The notes beneath the pieces were generated by a model. That model ran no database searches. It was not told where the DNA came from and saw only the letters and a program-made list of their open reading frames with translations. Below are positions 8,852 through 17,856 of a DNA stretch of 64,000 bases, piece by piece; position 1 is the first letter of the stretch; each line of letters opens with the position of its first letter. Position numbers and translations under genes: made by a program. The stretch comes from RI-153 sp963752935 (GTDB lineage: Bacteria > Chloroflexota > Anaerolineae > Caldilineales > Caldilineaceae), in contig CAVWAL010000004.1 in assembly GCA_963752935.1 (NCBI GenBank), positions 320,386 through 384,385 of the forward strand, read 5' to 3'.

Positions 8852-10702
8852 ATGGATCGCACTCCCCCGTCGGCCGGCAACGAGGAAATTGAACTCTACG
8901 TACGCACACTCTATTCTTTACTGCGCAGCTCTGGGCCCATCCGCCTGCGCAGTCTCGAAGAGACCCATGTGGGCATGAATTCAAGCCTGCACTACCGCGC
9001 CGGTTCCTCTGAAATCGAGATGGCAGCCTTGAGCTATTCCGCCATGCGTTTGCCGCCCTGTTTCCCCGACGTTTCGATGGTTGTATTAGGGCAGATGGAA
9101 GAGGTTTTTCGCCGGCGCGGCTACCCTGATGTTGAGTCCTGGCCGCGTGTGAAGGCCCGCGCCCGCCGCCGCAAGATGTACTTCGACACGGATCGGCGTA
9201 TCCTGGCGGCGTTTATCGCCAGCGTCAGCGACATCGACGATATGATCCCCAGCATGGTGACCTACCAGATCGAGTGGAACAAGCTACACGATAAGTTGAT
9301 GCGCAATCGTTCGCAGTTGGGGTTTCTTGCCTTACCCGAACAGATGCCTTCGGGCGAGCCGGCTACCGTCGATGAGAGGCACGGGGTTGAGCTAAGCGCA
9401 GATGATCTTGAGGTGGTTCGTGCTGTGCTGGAGTTAAGCCCAGACGATTTCGAGCGTTTACAGAGTGCCTGGCCGGGGCGGCACTTTGTCGACAATTTGC
9501 GAAAAGCGGCCACGCGCCGTCTCGACGTCCGTCTTAACGTGCTGGGCAGCGGTCTCAGTGATTACCGCAAAGCCGTGCAGATCTGGTGGCAGCAACTGGA
9601 AGAGGACTTTTCCACTGATCTCACAGAACGCCCGATCTACTTCGTGAGCAGCAACACGCACAGCATCGTCAATCTGTTGTCGGGTTTCGTCGGTCGTTTA
9701 AAGGATGAGATTGTCGAGTTTGTGTTGGCCGAAAAGCCCGAAGGCCTCGATCAAGAGCACAGACGCTTACAGGAGGAACACCACGATCAGTACGGCAACT
9801 TCCTCTACTATGCCTCGCGTCTCTTGCTCAATCATCCGTCCTATGCGGAACGCGCACGGCGTATGATGGATGAACAAGAAGCGGCCGTCGGCTCAGTGCG
9901 GGTGAGCAATCCGCGCTGCCTGGATGTGGAAGTACAGTTGATCGAACTGGGCAAACTTGTGCCTGCCTGGATCGATCCGCGAATCGGCCAATTCAGCGAG
10001 GATGACCTGGCCTTGTTGCGCGAGAGCGATGCCCTGATTCTGAACATCGACTATCCGTTGGGTATGGCGGCCTATCACCTGTTTAGCCAGGTAAGCACGG
10101 CTGTCAGCGATCTGCTCGGCGTCTACATTCTGGGCAAAGCCGCCACGTTGAATGGACGCGTGGGCGACGTGCTGATCCCCAACGTCATCTACGATGAGCA
10201 CTCGAAGAACACCTTCCTCTTCCGCAATTGTTTCACGGCACAGGATGTGGCGCCCTTCCTCAACTATGGAACGGTCTTCGACAATCAAAAAGCGGTGACG
10301 GTGCGGGGCACCTTTCTGCAAAATCGCGAGTTCATGCACGTTTTCTATGAGGAGAGTTACACCGACATCGAAATGGAGGCCGGTCCTTACCTGAGCGCCA
10401 TTTATGAAGACATCTACCCAAAACGCTACCCATTGAATGAGATTGTCAACATTTTTATCAATGCGCCCTACGATATCGGCATCCTGCACTACGCCAGTGA
10501 CACGCCGATCAGCCGCCGCCAAACGCTGCTGAGCAAGAGTATGAGCTATTTTGGGGTGGATGCCACATACGCCACTTCGATCCCCGTGGTGCGGCGAATT
10601 TTGCAGCAGGAGATCGCCCGCCAACGGCAGCGGCATCAGAATCAGGTTGCGTCGCACCAACCCGTGCAAGTGGCGGTGACAGACGATGGGGTCGCGTTAT
10701 GA
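8852..10702 (+). CDS. conserved hypothetical protein, 616 residues
   Basis: I do not recognise a named family. The protein is soluble, with no signal peptide or membrane helix, and is mixed alpha/beta. A charged region (RVKARARRRKMYFDTDRRI) lies at about 95-115, and the second half is highly patterned (LILNIDYPLGMAAYHLF, VRGTFLQNREFMHVFYEESY, IFINAPYDIGILHYASD). The stop codon overlaps the start of the SirB1-like gene in an ATGA, so the two are translationally coupled and probably act together. The ATG at 8852 follows AGGATCAGGTC. A role with a peptidase- or transglutaminase-like partner is only suggested by coupling. Confidence 0.75.
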   Translation: MDRTPPSAGNEEIELYVRTLYSLLRSSGPIRLRSLEETHVGMNSSLHYRAGSSEIEMAALSYSAMRLPPCFPDVSMVVLGQMEEVFRRRGYPDVESWPRVKARARRRKMYFDTDRRILAAFIASVSDIDDMIPSMVTYQIEWNKLHDKLMRNRSQLGFLALPEQMPSGEPATVDERHGVELSADDLEVVRAVLELSPDDFERLQSAWPGRHFVDNLRKAATRRLDVRLNVLGSGLSDYRKAVQIWWQQLEEDFSTDLTERPIYFVSSNTHSIVNLLSGFVGRLKDEIVEFVLAEKPEGLDQEHRRLQEEHHDQYGNFLYYASRLLLNHPSYAERARRMMDEQEAAVGSVRVSNPRCLDVEVQLIELGKLVPAWIDPRIGQFSEDDLALLRESDALILNIDYPLGMAAYHLFSQVSTAVSDLLGVYILGKAATLNGRVGDVLIPNVIYDEHSKNTFLFRNCFTAQDVAPFLNYGTVFDNQKAVTVRGTFLQNREFMHVFYEESYTDIEMEAGPYLSAIYEDIYPKRYPLNEIVNIFINAPYDIGILHYASDTPISRRQTLLSKSMSYFGVDATYATSIPVVRRILQQEIARQRQRHQNQVASHQPVQVAVTDDGVAL

Positions 10703-11601
10703 ACTATCAAGCGGAGTTCGAAAGAGAATTGGCGGCGCCCTCTCCACAGCTTGAACGGCTTGCGCTGCTCTTGGGTTCTCTACAAACTCCGCAGCTTGAC
10801 GTGGACGACTACGTGGCCCGCCTCGATGATCTGGCGCTGCACGTGGACGAAGCCCTGCCGTCTCAAGATCAGCAGGGCCGCGTCGAAGCCTTGCTTACCG
10901 TCTTGTACGAGCAAATGGGCTTTGTGGGCAACGAACTCAACTATTACGAGCCGGACAACAGCTTCCTGCATCGTGTGTTGGCGCGTCGGCTAGGGCTCCC
11001 TATTTCGTTGAGCCTGTTGTACATGGCGGTGGGGCGCAGGCTGGCGATTCCGTTGCAGGGGATGGGTTTCCCCGGTCACTTCATGCTTCGTCATCAGGGG
11101 CCGAGTGAATCGCTGCTGATCGATCCCTTTTACGGTCGCAGCATCGCCGAGGACGCCATTGACATCTATCTGACGCAGATCTTCGGCCGTCCTGTTGAAT
11201 TGGAACTACCGTTGAACAGCTATCAGGTAACGTCTACGACGTTGATCCTGCGTTTGCTCAACAATCTGCGCTCGTTCTACCTGGGCCGAGAGGAACTGAC
11301 AAAGGCGGCCGAAGTGTTGGATTTTATGGTGTTGGTTGCGCCTGAAGAGACAACACTCTGGCGCGAACGGGCCTTGCTGCGCTATCGGTGTGGGCAGTTC
11401 CTGGGCGCGGAAAGTGACCTGCGACGTGTTTTTTACCAGCGCCGTCAGATCCATCGCTTCATCGAATCTCGGCCAATTGGCGTGGCGCAGCCCTTCTTGC
11501 CGCTGTTCGGCGAAGAGCCACCCACAGAACCCTCGCTCGACACGCTCGATCTGTTGTCAATCCTGGAACAGATTCGTCAGACGGTTGCCCGCCTCAATTA
11601 G
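10699..11601 (+). CDS. SirB1 / transglutaminase-like TPR protein
   Basis: 300 residues. The N-terminal and central part matches the SirB1/transglutaminase-core-2 type, with the signatures LTVLYEQMGFVGNELNYYEPDNSFL and RRLGLPISLSLLYMAVGRRL, then GFPGHFMLRHQ. After about residue 190 a helical, TPR-like tail follows (NNLRSFYLGREELTKAAEVLDFMV). Members are found beside peptide-release or stress genes in other bacteria, but no enzymatic activity is established. The start overlaps the preceding stop by four bases. Confidence 0.85.
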   Translation: MNYQAEFERELAAPSPQLERLALLLGSLQTPQLDVDDYVARLDDLALHVDEALPSQDQQGRVEALLTVLYEQMGFVGNELNYYEPDNSFLHRVLARRLGLPISLSLLYMAVGRRLAIPLQGMGFPGHFMLRHQGPSESLLIDPFYGRSIAEDAIDIYLTQIFGRPVELELPLNSYQVTSTTLILRLLNNLRSFYLGREELTKAAEVLDFMVLVAPEETTLWRERALLRYRCGQFLGAESDLRRVFYQRRQIHRFIESRPIGVAQPFLPLFGEEPPTEPSLDTLDLLSILEQIRQTVARLN

Positions 11602-11701
11602 TATACGGCGGCGCAAAGCAGGCCGGATTCTGCGTAACCTGTCATTGACTCAATGACTTCTCACTATTGTCGCCTTCCAATCACCATAGATCAGGATCAA
11701 C

Positions 11702-12379
11702 GTGCGCATGTGGCCGCCAAAAGACGCCTTTTTATTCTGGAAGATCTGTCATCTCATTATCAGTGCCAGCCGCCCCATAACCTGCCGCCTGCAAATCGAA
11801 GGCCGCCAACATGTGCCTGCCCAAGGGGGGGCTGTGCTCGCCTGTAACCATCCAGGTGAATTGGATGTGCTCGTGTTGGGGTACTCGTCTCCCAGGCAGA
11901 TTTTCTTTATGGCCAAAGACGAACTCTTCAAGGTCCATCCACTGCTGACAGCGGCGCTGCACCGCTTGGGTGCCTTCCCGGTGCGCCGTGGCCGACAGGA
12001 TGTACAGGCGATTCAGACCAGTATTCGTCTCGTTCGCGAGGGGAAGGTCCTGGGTATGTTCCCCGAGGGGACGCGCGATCGTGACAGGGGCCTGACGCGT
12101 GGACGCAACGGTGCTGCGCGCATCGCCCTGGAGACGGGCGTCCCCATTATCCCGGCGGCTGTGGTCGGCGTGGGGCGGCTTAACCGAGAGTGGAAGAATC
12201 CATTGCGCCGTCCGCCTGTGACGCTTCGATTCGGCCCGCCTATTCGACTGGAAAGCCCACCCAACATCACCCCAGAGTATCTGCAACTCTGCACGGATCA
12301 GATAATGGCGGCCATCGCTGCCATGCTCCCGCCCGAGCTACGTGGCGTTTATGGTGAGCAGAGTGCCGAATCGGATTAG
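11702..12379 (+). CDS. plsC: 1-acyl-sn-glycerol-3-phosphate acyltransferase (PlsC-like)
   Basis: 225 residues from a GTG at 11702; an ATG two codons later (11708) is equally possible. It should transfer an acyl chain to lysophosphatidate in phospholipid synthesis at the inner face of the membrane. Visible motifs of the PlsC superfamily are the catalytic NHPGELD (NHx4D), the substrate-binding FPEGTR, and VPIIPAAVVG. A short hydrophobic stretch at the N-terminus (FWKICHLIISAS) may anchor it. It is convergent with the Sua5-like gene, five bases apart. Confidence 0.9.
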   Translation: MRMWPPKDAFLFWKICHLIISASRPITCRLQIEGRQHVPAQGGAVLACNHPGELDVLVLGYSSPRQIFFMAKDELFKVHPLLTAALHRLGAFPVRRGRQDVQAIQTSIRLVREGKVLGMFPEGTRDRDRGLTRGRNGAARIALETGVPIIPAAVVGVGRLNREWKNPLRRPPVTLRFGPPIRLESPPNITPEYLQLCTDQIMAAIAAMLPPELRGVYGEQSAESD

Positions 12380-12383
12380 GGGC

Positions 12384-13445
12384 CTAAACTTCGATCACGC
12401 GCCCTTCGGTGGCGCGGATCAGCCGATCGGCGATCGCCAGCCCCAACCCGGCTCGATCAAATGTGCGTGTGATGATCACATCAACGCCGGCGTGTTCCAA
12501 CGAACGCATACCGGCAAAGAGTGTCTGTGCTATGCGCGGCAGGGCTGCCTGTGATCCAAGCGCTGTGATCTGCGCTCCGCTGCCGGCAAAGTAGTCGACG
12601 TCCTCATCTGCGATCAGCATCCCGACCGACTGCCCGGCTGCTATACGTTCCTGGGCGGCTTCCTTCATCTGCCTCAGCACAGGTTGCAACGGACCGGTGA
12701 AGAGCAGCACTTCTGCATTGGGCGAGTAGTGTTTGATCATCATCCCCGGCGAGGCGGTGGCTTCGGCGTCTTGCGCCATGGCGGCATAGCGAGGGCTGTA
12801 GCGCACGGCAGGAACCACCGTGCGCAGTTGTTCGATTGGCAGCCCGCCCGGTCGCAGGATCATGGGCGTCTCTTGGGTCAGATCGAGCACCGTGGACTCG
12901 ACGCCGATATCCGTCGGCCCCGCATCGAGGATCAGCGGTATGCGCCCATTCAGATCGTCGAGCACATGCTGGGCCAGGGTCGGGCTGGGCCGTGAGAAGA
13001 GGTTGGCGCTGGGCGCAACGATGGGCACGTCGGCAAGCCGCAAGAGCAGGTAGGGTACGCGGTGATTGGGCATGCGCACCGCCACCGTGGGCAACCCCGC
13101 CGACACATTGGGCGGAATACAATCCTGTTTGGGCAGCACCAGCGTTAAAGGCCCCGGCCAGAATGCCTGCGCCAGATCCCAGGTAACGTCGGGCACGCTG
13201 TGACAGATCTGGGCGAGTTGCGCGATGACGTAGATGTGTGCGATCAGGGGATCCGAGGCCGGGCGGCCTTTGGCTGCGAAGATCTTGTCTACGGCGGCGG
13301 CATCGAAGGCGTTGGCGCCCAACCCGTAAACCGTCTCCGTCGGGAAAGCCACCAATTCTCCGGCCAGGATGAGCGCTGCCGCCTCTTGCATGAGCCCCAG
13401 GTCGGGGTTGTCCCTGTCCACGGTGAGTACGCGCGTCTTCGTCAT
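12384..13445 (-). CDS. L-threonylcarbamoyladenylate synthase, Sua5 type
   Basis: A 353-residue protein with an N-terminal YrdC domain (FPTETVYGLGANAFD, KGRPASDPLIAHI, and SANLFSRPSPT) and a C-terminal Sua5 domain (SPGMMIKHYSPNAEVLLF). It makes threonylcarbamoyl-AMP from threonine, bicarbonate and ATP for t6A modification of ANN-decoding tRNAs. The length matches the long Sua5 form, not the short TsaC form. No other t6A genes are in the window. Confidence 0.93.
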   Translation of the reverse strand: MTKTRVLTVDRDNPDLGLMQEAAALILAGELVAFPTETVYGLGANAFDAAAVDKIFAAKGRPASDPLIAHIYVIAQLAQICHSVPDVTWDLAQAFWPGPLTLVLPKQDCIPPNVSAGLPTVAVRMPNHRVPYLLLRLADVPIVAPSANLFSRPSPTLAQHVLDDLNGRIPLILDAGPTDIGVESTVLDLTQETPMILRPGGLPIEQLRTVVPAVRYSPRYAAMAQDAEATASPGMMIKHYSPNAEVLLFTGPLQPVLRQMKEAAQERIAAGQSVGMLIADEDVDYFAGSGAQITALGSQAALPRIAQTLFAGMRSLEHAGVDVIITRTFDRAGLGLAIADRLIRATEGRVIEV

Positions 13446-13497
13446 CTTTGTCGTGACCCTTCTTTCTCATGGCCCCAGGCCAGGTTTGGGGGCCGCA

Positions 13498-13717
13498 CCC
13501 AGGAATTCCAAATTTGAAGGTACAAACGGCAAACCAGGGTTAGCGACCGCCGATTGAGTGCGCAGCGTTATGGCGCAACGCCTGTACCAAACGAAATCAA
13601 GGAAGCGGGTCTACGAGATCTCGTCATTAAACCCGCTTGGGTTTCGATATGCCTCGCAGACTCGGCTACTCAACCGGCGCTAGTCCCTCTGGTCATGCCA
13701 AATTTGGAATTGCTGGG
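13498..13717. repeat. palindromic element with 19 bp terminal inverted repeats
   Basis: The left end CCCAGGAATTCCAAATTTG (13498-13516) and the right end CAAATTTGGAATTGCTGGG (13699-13717) are inverted copies with one mismatch. Inside, GATTGAGTGCGCAGCGTTATG and a CTCAACCGGCG end resemble the repeat at 8609-8790. The element is non-coding and non-autonomous, and lies between the sua5 start and the korB terminator. Confidence 0.75.
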
Positions 13718-13742
13718 CCGCACCACAGCGGCTTGAACTGAA

Positions 13743-13776
13743 AAAGGCCGGGAACCAGACGGTTCCCGGCCTTTTG
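13743..13776 (-). terminator. Rho-independent terminator of korAB
   Basis: Hairpin arms of the type AAGGCCGGGAACC with a four base loop. On the minus strand the stem is followed by TTTTTC. It lies just downstream of the korB stop codon. Confidence 0.85.
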
Positions 13777-13789
13777 GTGTGGCGAGTGT

Positions 13790-14878
13790 TTACAGACTTG
13801 CCATGATGTCGGCCAGGGCCTTACGGTCAGGACGCAGCTTTTCCACCGGCAACTGCGCCAGCGGAGTAGGCGTCATTTGCAGCAGTTCCACCAGATCGGG
13901 TTCTGTTTCGGTGACATAGAGCAAACCGGTAATCAGCTTGCCTTCTTTGTGGCCGCGTTCGACAGCGCGGTAGGCTGCCGACTTGTCTGTGGGATCGTGG
14001 CTCGGATCAAGCTTCTTGAGCCGCAACTTTGAGCCGTCGTGTAGCTCCACTTCGGTTTCATCTTCGTACTCTTCGATTTCGATCTCATCAAGCGTGAAGG
14101 GAACAAAGTTGAGCTCGTGTAGCGCAACCTCGTTTTCTTTGCCAAACCCGTAGCTCTTGGTTGAAGTGTCATGGTTGTTGAAGGTGACACACGGGCTGAT
14201 GATGTCGAGGATGGCGATGCCGCGGTGGCTGAGTGCTGCCTTGAGCAGCTCTTCAACCTGTTTGGGGTCGCCTGCAAAGCTGCGCGCCACAAACGTCGCA
14301 TTGGCCGCCAGTGCTTCCAGGCAGACGTCTAGCGGCGGCATTTCGTTCACGCCCTGATATTTGAGCTGCTGACCTTCGTCGGCGGTGGCGCTGAACTGGC
14401 CTTTGGTCAGACCGTAGACGCCGTTGTTTTCGACGATGTAGACCATGGGTACGTTGCGGCGTGCGGCATGTTTGAACTGACCGATACCGATCGAAGCCGT
14501 ATCCCCGTCACCGCTGACGGCAATCGTCGTCAGGTTGTGATTGGCCATGATCGCCCCGGTAGCAACCGACGGCATACGCCCGTGGACACTGTTGAAGCCG
14601 TGGCTCCACCCCAGCCAGTAGGCAGGCGTCTTGCTGCTGCACCCAATGCCGCTCATCTTAATGACCTGGGTCTGATCCAGGTTCAAATCCCAGGCGACGT
14701 TCATAATGCGCTGGCTGATGCTATCGTGGCCGCAGCCTTTGCACAGCGTGGACGCTCTGCCCTTGTAGTCGTTTTTCTCTAGACCCAGCGTGTTGACCTT
14801 CTGCGTGGCCGTCGTTTTGCGTGCGGCGGCGGCCTTCTTGGCGGCCAGCTTCTTCAGTTCTTCTGCTTTGCTGCTCAT
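13790..14878 (-). CDS. korB: 2-oxoacid:ferredoxin oxidoreductase, beta subunit
   Basis: 362 residues from the ATG at 14878, chosen because AGAGGAG lies nine bases upstream; the longer upstream frame is untranslated leader. The beta subunit binds thiamine diphosphate and one [4Fe-4S] cluster. Visible are the cysteine set CKGCGHDS, GIGCSSK and ISPC, and the ThDP-binding GDGDTASIG with the following HAARRNVPMVYIVENNGVYGLTKGQ block (read in parts). With KorA it oxidatively decarboxylates a 2-oxoacid such as 2-oxoglutarate to the acyl-CoA, reducing ferredoxin. An alanine/lysine-rich extension of about 40 residues precedes the domain. It lies 67 bases after korA in one operon. Confidence 0.92.
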   Translation of the reverse strand: MSSKAEELKKLAAKKAAAARKTTATQKVNTLGLEKNDYKGRASTLCKGCGHDSISQRIMNVAWDLNLDQTQVIKMSGIGCSSKTPAYWLGWSHGFNSVHGRMPSVATGAIMANHNLTTIAVSGDGDTASIGIGQFKHAARRNVPMVYIVENNGVYGLTKGQFSATADEGQQLKYQGVNEMPPLDVCLEALAANATFVARSFAGDPKQVEELLKAALSHRGIAILDIISPCVTFNNHDTSTKSYGFGKENEVALHELNFVPFTLDEIEIEEYEDETEVELHDGSKLRLKKLDPSHDPTDKSAAYRAVERGHKEGKLITGLLYVTETEPDLVELLQMTPTPLAQLPVEKLRPDRKALADIMASL

Positions 14879-14945
14879 GTATGATGACTCCTCTATAAAA
14901 ACGTCTGAGACGTTGGATGTGGACAAGTCAAATCACCGCAAGGAT

Positions 14946-16778
14946 CTATTCCAGGTTGCTCAAGACACCTTCAGTGATGAAGCGCGCGCTGAGCGACAGC
15001 CCATCGCACTTGCGCAGCGAGACAATTTTGGCTGCATAGGCCGGTTCTTCGCTCCGTACAATCGTATGTAGCTGTCCGTCAAAATTGGTCTCGACCACAA
15101 AGGTCAGATCGTGATGATGGATGAACTCGCGCACACTGCTACTGATGGGCAGCGCGCGCAGCCGCAGGTAGCTCGTCTCGACACCTTCTTTGGCCAGGCG
15201 CGCACGTGCTTCCTCGATGGCGGCGTCGTTGCTACCGAAGCCGATCAGGCCGACCCGCGCTTCTGGGCGTTCGTCGATGACAGCAGCGGGGACCATCTGT
15301 CGCGCCGTTTCAAACTTGCGGTGCAAGCGTGCCAGATTGTTCTCCCAGTCATCCGGGCGTTCACTGTAGACGGCGTATTCGTTGTGGCCGGTGCCGCGCG
15401 TAAAGTATGCGGCCATCTTGTGATCGGTCCCGGGCAAGGTGCGGTAGGGGATGCCGTCGCCGTCCACATCTTTGTACCGACCCCATGATCCGCCCAACTC
15501 GTCTAGATCCTCCGCACTAAGGACTTTACCGCGGTTCAGGGGCGCTTCGGGGTAGTCAAATGGATCGCTGATGTGCATGTTCATACCCAGATCCAGATCG
15601 CTGAGAACAAAGACCAGCGTCTGCAACTGTTCGGCCAGATCAAAGGCGGTGTTGGCGAACTCAAAGCACTCGGCGGGCGATGAGGGGAAGAGCACTACGT
15701 GGCGCGTGTCGCCGTGGCTTGCATAATAGGCCGCCAAAATGTCGCTCTGTGCCGTACGCGTGGGCAGACCGGTGCTGGGGCCCATGCGTTGAATGTCCCA
15801 GATGACGGCAGGGATCTCGGCGAAATAGGCGAGGCCGGCAAACTCTGACATCAGGCTGATACCAGGGCCACTGGTGGCGGTCATGGCACGGGCACCGGCC
15901 CAACCTGCGCCGATCACCATACCCGCCGCCGCCAACTCATCCTCGGCCTGGACGATGGCGTAGGTGGCGTTTCCTGTGTCTGGATCGGTACGCAGTTTGG
16001 GGGCATACTGGCTGATGGTCTCGACTACACTGGATGATGGCGTAATCGGATACCACGAGGCAACGGTCATGCCGCCGAAAATAGCACCCAACGCCGCCGC
16101 CGTATTGCCGTCGACCAGGATCTTGTTTTCGTTAAAGCCGGTCATCCTCTCGACCCGATACGGATCGCTCTTGGTCAGGTTCTCTTTGGCCCACGTAAAG
16201 GCACGGTTGACCATGTCCATGTTGAGGGCGATGGGCTTCGGCTTGCCGCCAAAGTTCCATTTCAGGGCCTCTTCGATCTCGACCATGTCCATATCCAGCA
16301 GATGGGCCAGCACACCCACGTAGACCATATTGGCCACATAATCGCGCAGGTTAAAGGGGAGATCGGCGGCTTTCACCAGATCCTTCACCGGCATTGGGTA
16401 ATAGGTGACGTCCTTGCGGTGATTGGCGATGGGCAAAGAGTCGTCGTATAGGATGATACCGCCGGGGGCCACTGCGTCCATGTCTTCGGCCACAGTACGG
16501 CCGTTCATGCACACCTGAACCTCTACGGTTTCACGGCGGGCCAGGAATCCCTCTTTGCTCAACCGGATCATGTACCAGGTGGGCAACCCCTGAATGTTAC
16601 TGGGGAATAAATTCTTGCCGTTGACGGGAATTCCCATCTTGAATAGGGTGCGGATCAGAATACCGTTGCTGGTCTGGCTACCGGAGCCGTTAACCGTTGC
16701 CACGCTGATTGCAAAGTCGTTGATGACACCTTTTTGCTCCGTTTCCGGTGCCGGTGCGTTCTCGAGAACTACACTCAT
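14946..16778 (-). CDS. korA: 2-oxoacid:ferredoxin oxidoreductase, fused gamma-alpha subunit
   Basis: 610 residues from the ATG at 16778, with AAGGAGGGAAGC immediately upstream. The N-terminal 190 residues are the gamma domain (VATVNGSGSQTSNGILIRTL, KNLFPSNIQG). The alpha domain follows (GNTAAALGAIFGGMTVASWYP with the ITPSS motif, EDELAAAGMVIGAGWAGAR, TSGPGISLMSEFAGLAYFAE read in parts). The C-terminal domain has GFGSNDAAIEEARARL. This gamma-alpha fusion with a separate beta chain is the usual bacterial 2-oxoglutarate or branched-chain 2-oxoacid type. Substrate preference cannot be read from the sequence. The GntR/FCD gene upstream is a likely regulator. Confidence 0.92.
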   Translation of the reverse strand: MSVVLENAPAPETEQKGVINDFAISVATVNGSGSQTSNGILIRTLFKMGIPVNGKNLFPSNIQGLPTWYMIRLSKEGFLARRETVEVQVCMNGRTVAEDMDAVAPGGIILYDDSLPIANHRKDVTYYPMPVKDLVKAADLPFNLRDYVANMVYVGVLAHLLDMDMVEIEEALKWNFGGKPKPIALNMDMVNRAFTWAKENLTKSDPYRVERMTGFNENKILVDGNTAAALGAIFGGMTVASWYPITPSSSVVETISQYAPKLRTDPDTGNATYAIVQAEDELAAAGMVIGAGWAGARAMTATSGPGISLMSEFAGLAYFAEIPAVIWDIQRMGPSTGLPTRTAQSDILAAYYASHGDTRHVVLFPSSPAECFEFANTAFDLAEQLQTLVFVLSDLDLGMNMHISDPFDYPEAPLNRGKVLSAEDLDELGGSWGRYKDVDGDGIPYRTLPGTDHKMAAYFTRGTGHNEYAVYSERPDDWENNLARLHRKFETARQMVPAAVIDERPEARVGLIGFGSNDAAIEEARARLAKEGVETSYLRLRALPISSSVREFIHHHDLTFVVETNFDGQLHTIVRSEEPAYAAKIVSLRKCDGLSLSARFITEGVLSNLE

Positions 16779-16931
16779 GCTTCCCTCCTTGTTGCGGGGA
16801 CGAAAATAAGCGGTTGAAACACGACTATTAGAAAAATTGCACAACTCTGCGATTGGCGGCTGCACCTGTTCGTCGGCTGAGCCAACCGCTGCATACAGAG
16901 TAACTTCCACTCGAAAGCACGATGAAAGCCG

Positions 16932-17681
16932 TCAGGCCGGTGACGGGGGCCGCTCGGCGCTATTGCGCCAGGATGGCCCGTCAAGCAGGTGCGACTCCAT
17001 GGCGTCTCCGTTGGGCGAGACGCCTCGCGTGGTCAATAACAACATATGTTCCTGTTGAAGGTGCTTGGCTTCGGCATAATCGGCGCGCGAAATCGCCTCC
17101 GCGATCTGTTGATGATAGTGCCAGACGGCGGTCAGGTAGCGATAGTCTGCATAGGTGTTTAGATCGACTGCTTCGTACGCATCCCAATAGGCCTCGAGCA
17201 GGCCGAGCACAAACGGGTTTTCTAACCGGCGAAAGATTGTTAGATGGAAGGCGCGGTGTTCGGCGTGCGGGATTTGGACGCGCTCATGTTGCAGTTTTGC
17301 CCAGGCGCGCTGAACAAGAGCCAGAAGCTCGGCCTTGTCTTCATCGGTCAAACGCTGCACAGCTTCTTCCCAAAAGGAGATCTCAAGCTGGCGGCGCAGA
17401 TCGCTATAGGCATTAAACAGGGAACGATTGAGGGTGAGGGCGAAGATCAAACTCTGAAATACGGCCGGCTGAAAACTGTAGGCGTTGCATTCAATCCCGC
17501 GGCGAGGACGGGCTTCGATCAGGCCCAGGACACGGGCCACCTCCATCTGCTCGCGCAGCTTGCCTACACTTACGTTCAATTCATCACTGATCTGGTTAAG
17601 AGAAGGCAGGCGGGTGCCTGCTTCGCATCCATGCGAAATCAGGTAACTGAGGAAGTCTGAATCGATCTGCGAGAGCGCCAT
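16932..17681 (-). CDS. GntR-family transcription regulator with FCD-type domain
   Basis: 249 residues. A winged-helix DNA-binding part occupies roughly residues 1-75 (GTRLPSLNQISDELNVSVGKLREQ, RPRRGIE in sequence). An all-helical FadR C-terminal-like ligand domain follows, with the metal/ligand-type residues in HRAFHLTIFRRL and HYHQQIAEAISRADYAEAKHL (read in parts). It sits 153 bases upstream of korA on the same strand, so control of korAB by an organic acid is a reasonable inference. A dyad lies upstream of its own gene. Confidence 0.87.
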   Translation of the reverse strand: MALSQIDSDFLSYLISHGCEAGTRLPSLNQISDELNVSVGKLREQMEVARVLGLIEARPRRGIECNAYSFQPAVFQSLIFALTLNRSLFNAYSDLRRQLEISFWEEAVQRLTDEDKAELLALVQRAWAKLQHERVQIPHAEHRAFHLTIFRRLENPFVLGLLEAYWDAYEAVDLNTYADYRYLTAVWHYHQQIAEAISRADYAEAKHLQQEHMLLLTTRGVSPNGDAMESHLLDGPSWRNSAERPPSPA

Positions 17682-17773
17682 TGGTCCGCTTTCTGAAAGA
17701 ACCAGCCACTACAAGTTCGCCGTTACAACTGCTGCCGCCACAATGCGGAAACATTGCCTGATGTCAGGGAGTT

Positions 17774-17806
17774 AATCATCGGATTCATTCGATTGATTCG
17801 ATGATT
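17774..17806. promoter_or_regulatory. candidate GntR operator dyad
   Basis: AATCATCG (17774-17781) and CGATGATT (17799-17806) form an inverted repeat around the direct repeats GATTCATTC/GATTGATTC. The site lies about 95 bases upstream of the GntR gene start, a position fitting autoregulation. It is inferred from symmetry only. Confidence 0.4.
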
Positions 17807-17856
17807 CGGTAGCAACGCCAATCATCTTACCAAATCGAGTGGCGAAAGTCAACTTC

